Assembly: GCA_964468205.1 (NCBI GenBank)
Contig: CAYXVG010000047.1
Location: 1-57,060 of the forward strand
DNA length: 57,060 nt
From: CAWELS01 sp964468205
GTDB taxonomy: Bacteria; Acidobacteriota; Terriglobia; Bryobacterales; Bryobacteraceae
Direction: 5' to 3'
Shown here piece by piece: positions 18,517 to 27,393 of the stretch. Within the stretch, counting starts at the first letter, position 1, and each line of letters opens with the position of its first letter. The translations under genes were made by a program, and so were the position numbers. Below the pieces are notes generated by a model, which did not search any database, was not told where the DNA came from, and saw only the letters and a list, made by a program, of their open reading frames with translations.

Positions 18517-19971
18517 ATGGAAACTGCAACGACAACCGCAACCGGCAAGGTGATCCAGGTGGCCGGACCGGCCGTGGACGTCCAGTTCCCGGAAGGGAAG
18601 ATCCCCACCATTTACAATGCGGTGCGGATCACGAGCGAAGGGTTCACTGTTCCGCAGCCGATTGACATCATTTGCGAGGTGGCCCAGCACCTCGGCGGCG
18701 GCCGTGTGCGCACGATCGCCATGCAGCCAACCGACGGGATGGTTCGAGGCATGAATGCGGAAGACCTCGGCGTTCCGATCAGCGTGCCCGTTGGCAAGCA
18801 GGTTCTCGGCCGGGTTCTCAATGTGCTCGGCGAGCCGGTGGACCACGAGGGTGACGTGACCACCGAAAAGCGATATCCCATCCACCGCTCGGCGCCGACG
18901 CTCGAAGAGCAGTCCACCGAAATGCAGATGCTCGAAACCGGGGTAAAGGTGATCGATCTGCTCGAACCCTATCTCCGCGGCGGCAAGATTGGGCTGTTCG
19001 GAGGCGCCGGCGTGGGTAAGACGGTGATCATCATGGAGATGATTCACAATATCGCCCTGAAGCACGGCGGTGTATCGGTGTTTGCCGGGGTTGGCGAGCG
19101 GACTCGCGAAGGCAACGATCTGTGGCATGAGATGCAGGAATCCGGCATTCTTGATCCGAAGGACTGGCAGAAGTCCAAGGTGGCGCTTATCTACGGGCAG
19201 ATGACGGAGCCTCCAGGAGCGCGGCTGCGGGTTGGACTTACCGGTCTGACGGTTGCAGAGTACTTCCGGGACGAAGAGCAACAGGACGTGTTGCTCTTCA
19301 TCGACAATATCTTCCGGTTCACTCAGGCCGGCTCGGAAGTTTCGGCCCTGCTCGGACGCATGCCCTCCGCCGTTGGTTACCAGCCGAACCTGGCCACCGA
19401 GATGGGCGAACTGCAGGAGCGGATCACATCCACGAAGACCGGATCGATCACATCCGTGCAGGCCATCTATGTTCCGGCGGACGACTACACGGACCCGGCT
19501 CCGGCGACCACGTTCGCGCACCTCGACGCCACGACGCAGCTTTCCCGGGCGATTGTGGAACTCGGCATCTACCCGGCGGTGGACCCGCTGGCATCTACAT
19601 CACGAATTCTGGATCCACGCGTGGTGGGCGAGGAGCATTATGACACGGCGCAGAGCGTCAAGGGGGTGCTGCAGCGCTACAAGGACCTGCAGGACATCAT
19701 TGCGATTCTCGGCATCGACGAGCTCTCCGACGAGGACAAGCTCACAGTGGCGCGCGCCCGCAAGATACAGCGCTTCCTCTCGCAGCCATTCCACGTGGCC
19801 AGCCAATTTACGGGCCGCGAAGGGAAGTACGTGGAGTTAAAGGACACGATCAAGGGCTTCCAGGAAATTGTGGCGGGTAAGCACGACGAGATCCCCGAGC
19901 AGGCATTCTATATGCAGGGTACAATCGAGGACGTGCTCGAAGAGGCCGAGCGGCTGCAGGAGATCGGGTAG
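18517..19971 (+). CDS. atpD: ATP synthase F1 subunit beta
   Basis: A 484-residue catalytic beta subunit. Walker A GGAGVGKT is at residues 162-169, the catalytic-glutamate segment GERTREGND follows, and VLLFIDNIFRFTQAGSEVS is the Walker B region. The C-terminal DELSDEDKLTVARARKIQ is the DELSEED-type loop that contacts gamma and epsilon. GAGG precedes the ATG at good spacing. Confidence 0.98.
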   Translation: METATTTATGKVIQVAGPAVDVQFPEGKIPTIYNAVRITSEGFTVPQPIDIICEVAQHLGGGRVRTIAMQPTDGMVRGMNAEDLGVPISVPVGKQVLGRVLNVLGEPVDHEGDVTTEKRYPIHRSAPTLEEQSTEMQMLETGVKVIDLLEPYLRGGKIGLFGGAGVGKTVIIMEMIHNIALKHGGVSVFAGVGERTREGNDLWHEMQESGILDPKDWQKSKVALIYGQMTEPPGARLRVGLTGLTVAEYFRDEEQQDVLLFIDNIFRFTQAGSEVSALLGRMPSAVGYQPNLATEMGELQERITSTKTGSITSVQAIYVPADDYTDPAPATTFAHLDATTQLSRAIVELGIYPAVDPLASTSRILDPRVVGEEHYDTAQSVKGVLQRYKDLQDIIAILGIDELSDEDKLTVARARKIQRFLSQPFHVASQFTGREGKYVELKDTIKGFQEIVAGKHDEIPEQAFYMQGTIEDVLEEAERLQEIG

Positions 19972-20020
19972 CAGAGGGGCCGTGCCGCGGAGCCTGGCGT
20001 GTTACGTTGAGGTATAGAAG

Positions 20021-20428
20021 ATGGCGAAGACCTTCGAGCTCGAGATTGCGACGCCGAACCGGCTGCTGGTGCGCGAGCAGGTGAGCGAGGCTCAGATTCC
20101 CGCGGCTAGCGGCTACCTGGGCATCTTGCCGCAACACTCTCCTTTGCTCTCGCTGCTTGGTACCGGCGAACTGAGTTACGAGGCGGAGGGCAGCCGACGA
20201 TCACTGATGGTAGACGGCGGTTTCGTGGAAGTGTTGCCGGATCACGTGAGGGTACTGGCCGACCGGGCGGAGAAGGCCGAAGAGATCGATCAAGCCCGGG
20301 CGGAGGAGGAGCTCAAACGCGCCGAGGCGCGTCTGAAAGACCCCCGCGAGAAGAACGTAGATATTGCCCGCGCTCTGAATCAAATGAACCGCGCCCAGGC
20401 GAGGCTGAAAGCTTCCAGGAATTCGTAG
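20021..20428 (+). CDS. atpC: ATP synthase F1 subunit epsilon
   Basis: A 135-residue epsilon subunit, last gene of the operon. It has the N-terminal beta-sandwich (about residues 1-85, with GYLGILPQHSPLLSLL and VDGGFVEVLPDHVRVLAD) and the two-helix C-terminal domain that can inhibit ATP hydrolysis. Length is normal. It ends 33 bases from the convergent sialidase-like gene; only a weak 5-bp hairpin lies between. Confidence 0.95.
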   Translation: MAKTFELEIATPNRLLVREQVSEAQIPAASGYLGILPQHSPLLSLLGTGELSYEAEGSRRSLMVDGGFVEVLPDHVRVLADRAEKAEEIDQARAEEELKRAEARLKDPREKNVDIARALNQMNRAQARLKASRNS

Positions 20429-20461
20429 GCTCTCCACCTACTGACGGCGGAGATTTGCGGA

Positions 20462-21607
20462 TCAGGGAGTTTCGCTGGCGCCTCCGGCCTGACGGTCCAG
20501 TCTATTGATGACCTGTTTCAGCAGTACGTTACTGGAGACGTTCTGGCCGGCCATCACATCCTCTTCCCGAAATGTGGCGAGGAGGATTTCGCCTGCGCCA
20601 CGGCGGTCCCGGTCGTAGATGACGCGGATAAGGCCGTCGGCCGCCTGGACGCCATCGGGGTAGGAGACGCCCGAGCGTTCGTCGAGCAGCAGGCCGTCGT
20701 TGAATGTCTTGCCGTCATCGGTGGAGAGGTGCGCGGTGAGGTGGCTGCGGCCGGTGAAGCTGTGGTGATTGACGAGAAGAAGATTGCCCGACGCGAGGCG
20801 GCGAATGAAGAATCGTGAGCCAGGGTTGGCAATCGCGCTGGGCTCACCGGGCGACCAAGTGCGGCCGCCATCGGAAGAGAAGCTCTGCCACAGCACGCCG
20901 CTTCCCGTGCGAATCAGCATCCAGAGCCGGCCATCGAAGAGCTCGACAATCATGTTCTCCAAAGCCCACGGGGGAGACTTCACGGCGCCGTGCAGCTTCC
21001 AATTCCGGCCGCTATCGACTGAGATGCCGACGCCCTGCAGTTGCATTCCTCGCGCGAACCAGCCGTAAACCGGTTCGGAGGCGTGGGTGACCGGCATGAT
21101 CCACTCCCCGGTGGTGAGGACGACCGGCTTGTTCATGCGAAAGCTGAACGGAGCTTCATCATAGCCCACGCGGAACTCGCCGCTCCAGGCGGGGTTGGGC
21201 GCGTCGGGATGCTCGCAGGTGCGGGCGTACACGCCATGTTCCGCGGTCTCCTTGTCGCTGCGATTGAAGATGTACCACAGTGTGCCGTTCGGGTTCCGCC
21301 ATAGAGTGGGATCAAAGGCGCGGCTTCCGTTGCGGGGCCCAGCCATGGACACGGGCTCGGCGAACGTCTCTCCTTGGTCGTCGCTATAGGTCAGGAGGAC
21401 TGTGTTACCCGGCGACGGTTCCTTGGCTCCGCCTGTATACCAGCACACGAAGAGCCTGCCTTCCGGGGAGCGTTCGATACCGGGAATGCCCTGCCATGTG
21501 CGGACGAGGCCGTTAGTCTGACCGGCGCCGGGAAGCGGGACGAGCAGCGTGAGCTGGAGGCTCAAGGCAAAAGCGGCGGCGAGGGATGAGGTTGTCTTGT
21601 TTCGCAT
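20462..21607 (-). CDS. Exported sialidase-like (BNR/Asp-box) protein
   Basis: A 381-residue protein with a signal peptide (about 1-29, ending GAGQ) and a six-bladed propeller-like repeat pattern of the sialidase superfamily. Three Asp-box motifs are visible: YSDDQGETF, SSDGGRTW and STDDGKTF. The family includes exo-sialidases and other secreted glycosidases acting on glycans; which one this is cannot be told, and arginine-triad residues were not assigned with certainty. It stands alone on the minus strand next to the ATP synthase operon and divergent from the gene at 21798. Confidence 0.8.
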   Translation of the reverse strand: MRNKTTSSLAAAFALSLQLTLLVPLPGAGQTNGLVRTWQGIPGIERSPEGRLFVCWYTGGAKEPSPGNTVLLTYSDDQGETFAEPVSMAGPRNGSRAFDPTLWRNPNGTLWYIFNRSDKETAEHGVYARTCEHPDAPNPAWSGEFRVGYDEAPFSFRMNKPVVLTTGEWIMPVTHASEPVYGWFARGMQLQGVGISVDSGRNWKLHGAVKSPPWALENMIVELFDGRLWMLIRTGSGVLWQSFSSDGGRTWSPGEPSAIANPGSRFFIRRLASGNLLLVNHHSFTGRSHLTAHLSTDDGKTFNDGLLLDERSGVSYPDGVQAADGLIRVIYDRDRRGAGEILLATFREEDVMAGQNVSSNVLLKQVINRLDRQAGGASETP

Positions 21608-21753
21608 GATGGTTGAACTGACCTTTTAGCAATATATACCGGTAACTTCCCGCGCCGCCCGCGGCACTGCCGTCGACTTGTATCGAGTGGCCGTCCCATT
21701 CGCCGGGGAGGGCGAAAGGAAAACCTCCGGATTTCTCGTTGTTGGATACGAGG

Positions 21754-21771
21754 TGCGGGATCGATCCCGCA
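21754..21771. promoter_or_regulatory. 18-bp perfect palindrome upstream of the 21798 gene
   Basis: TGCGGGATC (21754-21762) is followed directly by its reverse complement GATCCCGCA (21763-21771). The palindrome ends 26 bases before the ATG at 21798. Flanking TACGA-like half-sites lie on both sides. It could be a dimeric repressor site or a leader hairpin. Confidence 0.55.
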
Positions 21772-21797
21772 TACGAACTCAGAGGAGGATCAATCCA

Positions 21798-23270
21798 ATG
21801 ACTGATAACGGCAGAGGTGTGCGCCGGAGGGGCCGGAACGGACGTCCGGCCGGGGTTTTGCTGTGCGTATTTCTGGCGACCCAGACAATCGCCGCCGGGG
21901 CTTGGAACACCCGGGGCGTGGAGAAGACATACTCAGATCGCAGTAACACCGGTTCTATAGGTGAAGTCGTGATCGGCAGCAAAGGGACTCTCGTGGTGAA
22001 GGACCTGAATCCGTGGCGGTACGACTACAAGATAAAGCGAGCCTTCACAAAGACTGATGGGCCGGACATTCTTGGCACGCTCAAGTTTCTTCCGAAGGAG
22101 GTGCCGGCTCCTTCCACGGAAAAGGTACCAAAACCAGGTAAAGGCGCAGATGTGAAATCGGAGGAGTTTGGAATTCTCGGGCTAGAGTCGAAGGAGGCTG
22201 CTTCGAACCGCTTAGACGAATTCGCGGGGAAGCTCGATAATCTCTCGCAAGAGGTAGCCACGGCTGTCGGTTTGGCAAACACCTTGCAAAACGACACAGC
22301 AGCGGCCGCCGCTGAGCTACGCGCATTCGTCAGCACAGCCGGAGCGTATCCGGACTACGAGAAGGCGAAGAATAGAGCGGTCGAGCTCGTCAGCAAAGTG
22401 AAAGCAAAGGGGACGCCGCCATCTTGGCCCCACACGGCAGGGTTGAAATCCGAGCTCGAACGCCTGAAAGCGGAATTGGATATCGTCAAGCTCTTGATCA
22501 AACTCGAAGACAGGCTCGAGGCCGTCCAAGCGTACAAGAGCCGCTTCGACACCATTGAGAAGTCATTCTCGGAACTCGACAATGTGGAATCTGAATGGCG
22601 GGCCGCGCGTCAAGATTCGGAAGCGGTGGCCGCCAGGCTTGAGGCCGTTTCGAAATCCGACAAGGCCGCGACATTGGAGGAGGTGGTGACCTGTGGTTCA
22701 CCGGGCGAGACTGCGCTGACATTGGTGAAGACGGATTTGCTTCCGCCGTTGGATGCGAAGCCGGACCACAAGCCAACTTCGGAGGAGAAGCCAATGGTGA
22801 CGTTTGTGTGCACTCATCCGATCACTTTGAGCGCCGGCGTGTTTTTCAGCAACCTCGATCAGCGAGAATACGCCTTCGTGCCGACCCAAGTTCCCAACCC
22901 GGGTGGCGAAGGTTCTGTGCAACAAGCCGCGGTTGGTTTTACCGGCAAGTCGAATCTGAGGCCGATGCCCGGGGTGCTTGTGCATGCGCGGCTTCTTGCG
23001 CTCAGCCCGGATTTCGCGGTTCACGCGAGTTTCGGCCCGATGCTGGACTTCGGCGGGCAGCAGGGGAACGATCTCGAGTTTTTGGTGGGGCCCTCGATTT
23101 CCATCCGGCGGGATTGGATGATCACGGCGGGGGCGCATATCGGGCGAACGGCGGAGCCCCAGTCTGGCTTCACCGTGGGTTCACCCCAGCCGCAGGGGGT
23201 GACCGACGTGCCGGTGTCGAAGCGCTACAACGTGGGATTCGGCGTTGGCGTGAGCTTCCGGTTCAAGTAG
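21798..23270 (+). CDS. Exported protein of unknown function, coiled coil plus possible beta-barrel end
   Basis: A 490-residue protein that I do not recognise. The ATG at 21798 is preceded by a perfect AGGAGG nine bases upstream. Residues 18-34 form a signal peptide after a very basic start. About 135-290 is predicted long charged helix, likely coiled coil. From about 340 to the end there are alternating hydrophobic strands with aromatic and glycine residues, and the chain ends FGVGVSFRFK, typical of an outer-membrane beta-barrel. So it may be an outer-membrane protein with a periplasmic coiled-coil spacer. It is a single-gene unit behind an 18-bp palindrome. Confidence 0.72.
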   Translation: MTDNGRGVRRRGRNGRPAGVLLCVFLATQTIAAGAWNTRGVEKTYSDRSNTGSIGEVVIGSKGTLVVKDLNPWRYDYKIKRAFTKTDGPDILGTLKFLPKEVPAPSTEKVPKPGKGADVKSEEFGILGLESKEAASNRLDEFAGKLDNLSQEVATAVGLANTLQNDTAAAAAELRAFVSTAGAYPDYEKAKNRAVELVSKVKAKGTPPSWPHTAGLKSELERLKAELDIVKLLIKLEDRLEAVQAYKSRFDTIEKSFSELDNVESEWRAARQDSEAVAARLEAVSKSDKAATLEEVVTCGSPGETALTLVKTDLLPPLDAKPDHKPTSEEKPMVTFVCTHPITLSAGVFFSNLDQREYAFVPTQVPNPGGEGSVQQAAVGFTGKSNLRPMPGVLVHARLLALSPDFAVHASFGPMLDFGGQQGNDLEFLVGPSISIRRDWMITAGAHIGRTAEPQSGFTVGSPQPQGVTDVPVSKRYNVGFGVGVSFRFK

Positions 23271-23289
23271 CCGCTCGGGTCAGATTCCG

Positions 23290-23327
23290 GTGCGCCGCGA
23301 ACCTTTTGGGCGGGGTTCGCGGCGCAC
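23290..23327. terminator. Strong 14-bp hairpin between convergent genes
   Basis: GTGCGCCGCGAACC (23290-23303) and GGTTCGCGGCGCAC (23314-23327) form a perfect 14-bp stem with a 10-base loop, between the convergent genes ending at 23270 and 23372. No T-tract follows on either strand, so termination may need a factor, or the hairpin may mainly protect the mRNA ends. Confidence 0.5.
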
Positions 23328-23371
23328 TGCGTTCAGTTGACTCTTTGCGGCTACTTCAGCGGCCGGCCGCT

Positions 23372-24817
23372 TCACGGGGCTCCGTTGCGGATGCCCAGGC
23401 TGCCGAGAATCTCGGGGTCGGATTCCTCCATGGCCAACAGCTCGTGGCAGGCGGAGCAGTCCTGGCTGATACTTGCTCCGTCCGGGCTTTCGTGCATGTA
23501 GTCGTGGCAGCGGAAGCAACCGGGGAAGTCTTCGTGGCCGATGTGGTCCGGGTACGTGCCCCACGTTACCATCATTTCGGGGAAGACGTTCCGTTTGTAG
23601 ACGGCGAGGACGGCTTCCGCCGAGCGTTTGATGGCATCGAGCCGGGTATTGTAGAACTCAGAGTGCTCCTCGCGATAGCGGGACACGAAGTCCTGAGGGA
23701 TCTTCTCCTCGGCGTCGCCGGTGGTTTCGTACTCCGCCTGGAGGAGATCGAGGGCGATCTTCTTGGCCCACGGAAGCGATGGGTCGATGGCGCCGGTGGC
23801 AAGCGCTTCATCTACGGCGCGATCCGGAAGCTGGAAGCGGTGGGAGGGCCTGGTGTGGCAGTCCAGGCAGTCCATTGTGCGGAACTCGAATTGCGAACTT
23901 TGCGAGGGGTCCCAGCTTTCGACGGCGTATTCGGTGGCGGTCCCGTCCGGTTCGATGTAACGGACCCACGGGATTTCCTGGCGGTCCGGGGTGGCGGCGT
24001 ATTCAATGGTGACGCCGGGCTTGGTATGGAAACCATGGATTCCGGTGGTCATGGAGCCGCCACCGATCCTCATCACGAGGACGGTTTTCGAGTTGGTGTT
24101 GGTCTCGTCGGCTTCGAACTTATCCAACACCTCCAGACGGTATCCGCCGAACTTCTGCGGCCAATGGCAGTGTTCGCAGATCTCGCGCGCGGGCCGGAGA
24201 GTTTCGACCGGGGTAGGGATGGGGCGCTCATAGTTGTCGAGCGTTATCGCGACAAGCTGCCCGACGCCTCGCATCTTCGACTCGACGTAGGCGGCCGCGC
24301 CGGCGCCGACGTGGCACTCCGTGCAGGGGACGTTCACGTGGGGGGAGTCTTGATAGGCCGTGTATTCCGGTGTCATGACGTGGCACGCCTGACCGCAGAA
24401 GTTTGCCGAATCCATATACTCGACCGCGGCGTGGGTGTAGTATCCGCCGACAATGACGTTGGCCACCGTGGCGATCCCAATGAGTTTCACCAGCCGTCTC
24501 AGCTCGGGGTTCGCCCACTCGAGCCGCGGGGGTTCGGCCGGCAGCACTCCCGCCTTCTGTTCCGCCCGCATCTTGCGCACAATGCCCAGTGGGACAATGG
24601 CGAGCCCCACGAAGAACATGGTGGGGAGGATCACGAAAAAGAGGATGCCGAGATAGGGGTGACGGGCTCCTTCCTGAATCTCGACGGGGAGAACGAAAAA
24701 CCACGCAATAACAGCGGTAGTTAACAGGACCAGCCCGATTTTGCTAATCCAGTTGTCCGCAAGATGAATGAATGGCTTTACCCAACCGTGTTCGCCGCCA
24801 AAGGCCCGACTTGTCAT
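23372..24817 (-). CDS. NapC/NirT-type multihaem cytochrome c
   Basis: A 481-residue membrane cytochrome with three hydrophobic segments (about 26-44, 55-80, 108-128) and a periplasmic part with six haem sites. The first is CGQACH (C141-x3-C145-H146) followed by M148. The others are CTECH 165-169, CEHCH 214-218, CLDCH 317-321, CFRCH 434-438 and CSACH 454-458. This group takes electrons from the quinol pool and passes them to periplasmic acceptors. The CX3CH first site is a known variant in such proteins. The ATG at 24817 has GAGGGG close upstream; a GTG at 24829 is also in frame. No partner reductase is adjacent. Confidence 0.88.
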   Translation of the reverse strand: MTSRAFGGEHGWVKPFIHLADNWISKIGLVLLTTAVIAWFFVLPVEIQEGARHPYLGILFFVILPTMFFVGLAIVPLGIVRKMRAEQKAGVLPAEPPRLEWANPELRRLVKLIGIATVANVIVGGYYTHAAVEYMDSANFCGQACHVMTPEYTAYQDSPHVNVPCTECHVGAGAAAYVESKMRGVGQLVAITLDNYERPIPTPVETLRPAREICEHCHWPQKFGGYRLEVLDKFEADETNTNSKTVLVMRIGGGSMTTGIHGFHTKPGVTIEYAATPDRQEIPWVRYIEPDGTATEYAVESWDPSQSSQFEFRTMDCLDCHTRPSHRFQLPDRAVDEALATGAIDPSLPWAKKIALDLLQAEYETTGDAEEKIPQDFVSRYREEHSEFYNTRLDAIKRSAEAVLAVYKRNVFPEMMVTWGTYPDHIGHEDFPGCFRCHDYMHESPDGASISQDCSACHELLAMEESDPEILGSLGIRNGAP

Positions 24818-24949
24818 GATGCCCCTCACTTTCAGGTTTCTCTACTCTAGCGCAATCTCCAAAGTTGGTGATCGGAATGCGATAACGTTGGCGAGCCATA
24901 CCAACCGATATCCATACGGCCACTTCCCAATGCAGAACCAGCCGGCGCG

Positions 24950-25717
24950 TCAGCTAGTCAATCCGTTAACAATCGCTTTCGCGCCTTGCATCAACATGCC
25001 TGTTTCGGCGCTGCAGCCAACGAAGCGGAAGCCGCGGTCCTTCCAATGCCGGGCCAGGTCGAGCGGGCGGGTTTGGATGCCGGGAACAATGTCGTGGGCC
25101 AGGGCGCTGTCGCGAATTTTCTCGATGGCTTCCACCATCTTGGGATGGAAAAAGTCGCCGGCCACACCGAGCGAGATCGAGAGGTCGACGGGTCCAATCA
25201 TCACGACATCGATGCCGGGCACCGAGAGCAGTTCGTCCCTCATGTCGACGGCTTTCGCGGTTTCGATTTGCAGCACGACAAGTATATTGTCATTCATGTG
25301 CCGGGCGATGTCGCCGATCGAGGCGGCCTCGTAATTCACGTGGCTTGGGGTAAGCCCAAAGCCGCGGACGCCCACCGGCGGGAAGCGGCACCAACTGACG
25401 GCGCGTTCGAGCAGTTCCCGGTCTTCGACGCGGGGGAAGATGATGCCCATCGCGCCGTTGTCGAGAGATCTGGCAACCAGGGAATACTGGAGATCGGCGA
25501 CGCGGACAATGGGAACGAGGCCGGCGTCGGAAGAAGCCCGCGCAATGTCCTGGATCGTCTCGATGCCGAAGTTGCCGTGCTCGGCGTCGAGATAGGTATA
25601 GTCGAAGCCGGCCGCAGCGAGAATGCGTGCCACCTCCGGCAGGCGGAGAGTGTTGAAGGCGCAGCCGTGGACGGTCTTCCCTTCAGCGAGGGCGTGTTTG
25701 ACTTTGTTGATTTGCAT
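24950..25717 (-). CDS. HpcH/HpaI family aldolase
   Basis: A 255-residue class II aldolase of the HpcH/HpaI type, a TIM-barrel metal enzyme cleaving 2-keto-3-deoxy or 4-hydroxy-2-oxo acids to pyruvate plus an aldehyde. It shows LDAEHG with catalytic His47, the metal-binding segments VVLQIETAKAV and GPVDLSISLG, and an arginine in GVRGFG for the pyruvate carboxylate. Relatives include 2-keto-3-deoxy-L-rhamnonate aldolase; the substrate here is not certain. It lies 57 bases after bshC on the same strand. Confidence 0.9.
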   Translation of the reverse strand: MQINKVKHALAEGKTVHGCAFNTLRLPEVARILAAAGFDYTYLDAEHGNFGIETIQDIARASSDAGLVPIVRVADLQYSLVARSLDNGAMGIIFPRVEDRELLERAVSWCRFPPVGVRGFGLTPSHVNYEAASIGDIARHMNDNILVVLQIETAKAVDMRDELLSVPGIDVVMIGPVDLSISLGVAGDFFHPKMVEAIEKIRDSALAHDIVPGIQTRPLDLARHWKDRGFRFVGCSAETGMLMQGAKAIVNGLTS

Positions 25718-25774
25718 GAAGACTTCTTTCTTTGTTGGAAGGCGGGCTGTCCGAACGGTGAGATTCGAGCCATG

Positions 25775-27349
25775 CTACGCCGTGAGGACCACATGGTCCG
25801 GACGATCCAAACGGATATTTTCGTAAAGACGGTCGACGAAATCAACCCCGTGGCGAGCCAGGAGGGGCAGAATTGTGTACAGCCTTTCCTGGGGGCGCTT
25901 CCGAGGATGGATGAGATTGAACAGGTAGGCGGCGTTTTCCTCGGCCCTGTCTTCCCGGCGCAGAGCTTCGCGCGCCACCTTTCTTTCGACCTTCGCGAGC
26001 TGGTGGAAGATCTTTGCGCGGCTCTTGTCAAGCGCGGCTGCCAGAGTCGGATCGAAGAGTTCGAGACGGCTGCGCAACTCATCCACATGGCCGGTAATGG
26101 ATTCGGTGGCTTCCAAGATGGCTTCCTCCAGTTCGGTGGGAATCAATTGGGCGGCGATTCGTGCCTCGAGGGCGTCCTGGCCCTCGAAGAAAACCTCCAA
26201 CCTCAGATCGAAGCGCTTCAAGAGTTTGGCCGCCCGGGCGTCGAGAATAGTGAACGTTGCCCGGGGGACCGCGATCGGCACACGCCCCAGCAAGCGCCGA
26301 TAGAGGACCTGGGACTGGGCGAAGTAGGCCAGTTCCGCGGGGCCGCCGACGTATGCGATGGTGGGAAGAATGTGATCCTGGATGACGGGTCTGAGCAGGG
26401 CGTTGGGGGAGAGTTGCTCAGCGCGTTCGGAGATCTCGAGGCCGGAGTGGGTTTCATCGCCGGCCCTGTAATCGCTGCCTTGGCGCTTGAGTGGCAGCCG
26501 CCTTCCGCCGCGCAATAGGAAGAGGAGTGTGCTGCCCGAATCCACCAGGACCTGTGTGTGGTATCCGGCGCCTTCGAGTTCCCTGCTCCTTTCCACCAGC
26601 CGGTTCAGCAGTTCGTCGGATTCAGCGAAGGCTTCCCGGAGGAGCGGAGCGGCGATGGTGCGAATGGAGGGCTGCAAAGGGTCGAGGAACAGAAGGCAGT
26701 CCGGCAGGATGCGCTTCATGAGGTTATGGAAGGCGGCGCCCATGGTGCGTCCAGGCGAGTAGGCGAACTCGGCGACCGCCGATACCTCGTCGCCGTAGGG
26801 AAGCTGGGCGAGTGAAGAGCGCAGTTCGTTGAGGGGCGGGTTATGCAACCGGATGGGGCCGACCGGCCGGACTCCAGCCTCTTCGGCGGCCACGTGGAGG
26901 AAAACCGGATTTTGAGCAGCGTCGAAGCTCCAACAGTGGCTGACTTCGGCGAAGTCGTGGTCTTCGCTGGCCATCCAGAATACAGGCACCGCCGGAGTCC
27001 CGCCAGCGGTAAGCTGCCGCGCCAGTTTCACCGCTGTCAGCGCCTTGTAGACGCTGTAGGCAGGGCCGCCGAACAAACCCACCTGCTGTCCAGTCACCAC
27101 GGCGACGGTTCCGGGTTTCGCCAGCAGACGGAGGGCCATGTGATCGCCGTTCAATTCGGCCAGCGCGGCGACGAGCGCCGCCCGGCGCTCCTCCGGGAAA
27201 TGAAGCTTGGCGGCGAGTTCCTGATAGAGTGCCTTGTCCGCCGGATTGCCGCCGTAAAACGGCGCCACTCGGTTGTAGTGGTACAGGTAATCCGTGAACA
27301 GCTTGCTTGCGTGTGGAAGCTCCGTGTGGGGAACGCAGAAGGGATCCAT
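25775..27349 (-). CDS. bshC: BshC, putative bacillithiol cysteine ligase
   Basis: A 524-residue member of the BshC family, which adds cysteine to glucosaminyl-malate in the last step of bacillithiol synthesis, a low-molecular-weight thiol also made by some Acidobacteria. Typical parts are the N-terminal YNRVAPFYGGNP-like segment, GTVAVVTGQQVGLFGGPAYS, the FWMASEDHDFAEV motif and the C-terminal KRPQERLY. Length fits (about 530-540). I take ATG 27349; a TTG at 27370 lies upstream. bshA and bshB are not in this window. It is divergent from cyaY with only 44 bases between. Confidence 0.92.
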   Translation of the reverse strand: MDPFCVPHTELPHASKLFTDYLYHYNRVAPFYGGNPADKALYQELAAKLHFPEERRAALVAALAELNGDHMALRLLAKPGTVAVVTGQQVGLFGGPAYSVYKALTAVKLARQLTAGGTPAVPVFWMASEDHDFAEVSHCWSFDAAQNPVFLHVAAEEAGVRPVGPIRLHNPPLNELRSSLAQLPYGDEVSAVAEFAYSPGRTMGAAFHNLMKRILPDCLLFLDPLQPSIRTIAAPLLREAFAESDELLNRLVERSRELEGAGYHTQVLVDSGSTLLFLLRGGRRLPLKRQGSDYRAGDETHSGLEISERAEQLSPNALLRPVIQDHILPTIAYVGGPAELAYFAQSQVLYRRLLGRVPIAVPRATFTILDARAAKLLKRFDLRLEVFFEGQDALEARIAAQLIPTELEEAILEATESITGHVDELRSRLELFDPTLAAALDKSRAKIFHQLAKVERKVAREALRREDRAEENAAYLFNLIHPRKRPQERLYTILPLLARHGVDFVDRLYENIRLDRPDHVVLTA

Positions 27350-27393
27350 CAGTTCGTTCAAGGTTAACAAATGGAACCGGGGGAGGAAAAGCG

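Noticed and set aside
22808..24724. 638-codon open frame on the plus strand
   Set aside because: Overlaps the 3' part of the 21798 gene and runs opposite the haem-motif-bearing cytochrome; composition is typical of a shadow frame.
24986..26518. 510-codon open frame on the plus strand
   Set aside because: Opposite the HpcH aldolase and bshC, both clearly coding; no signatures in this frame.
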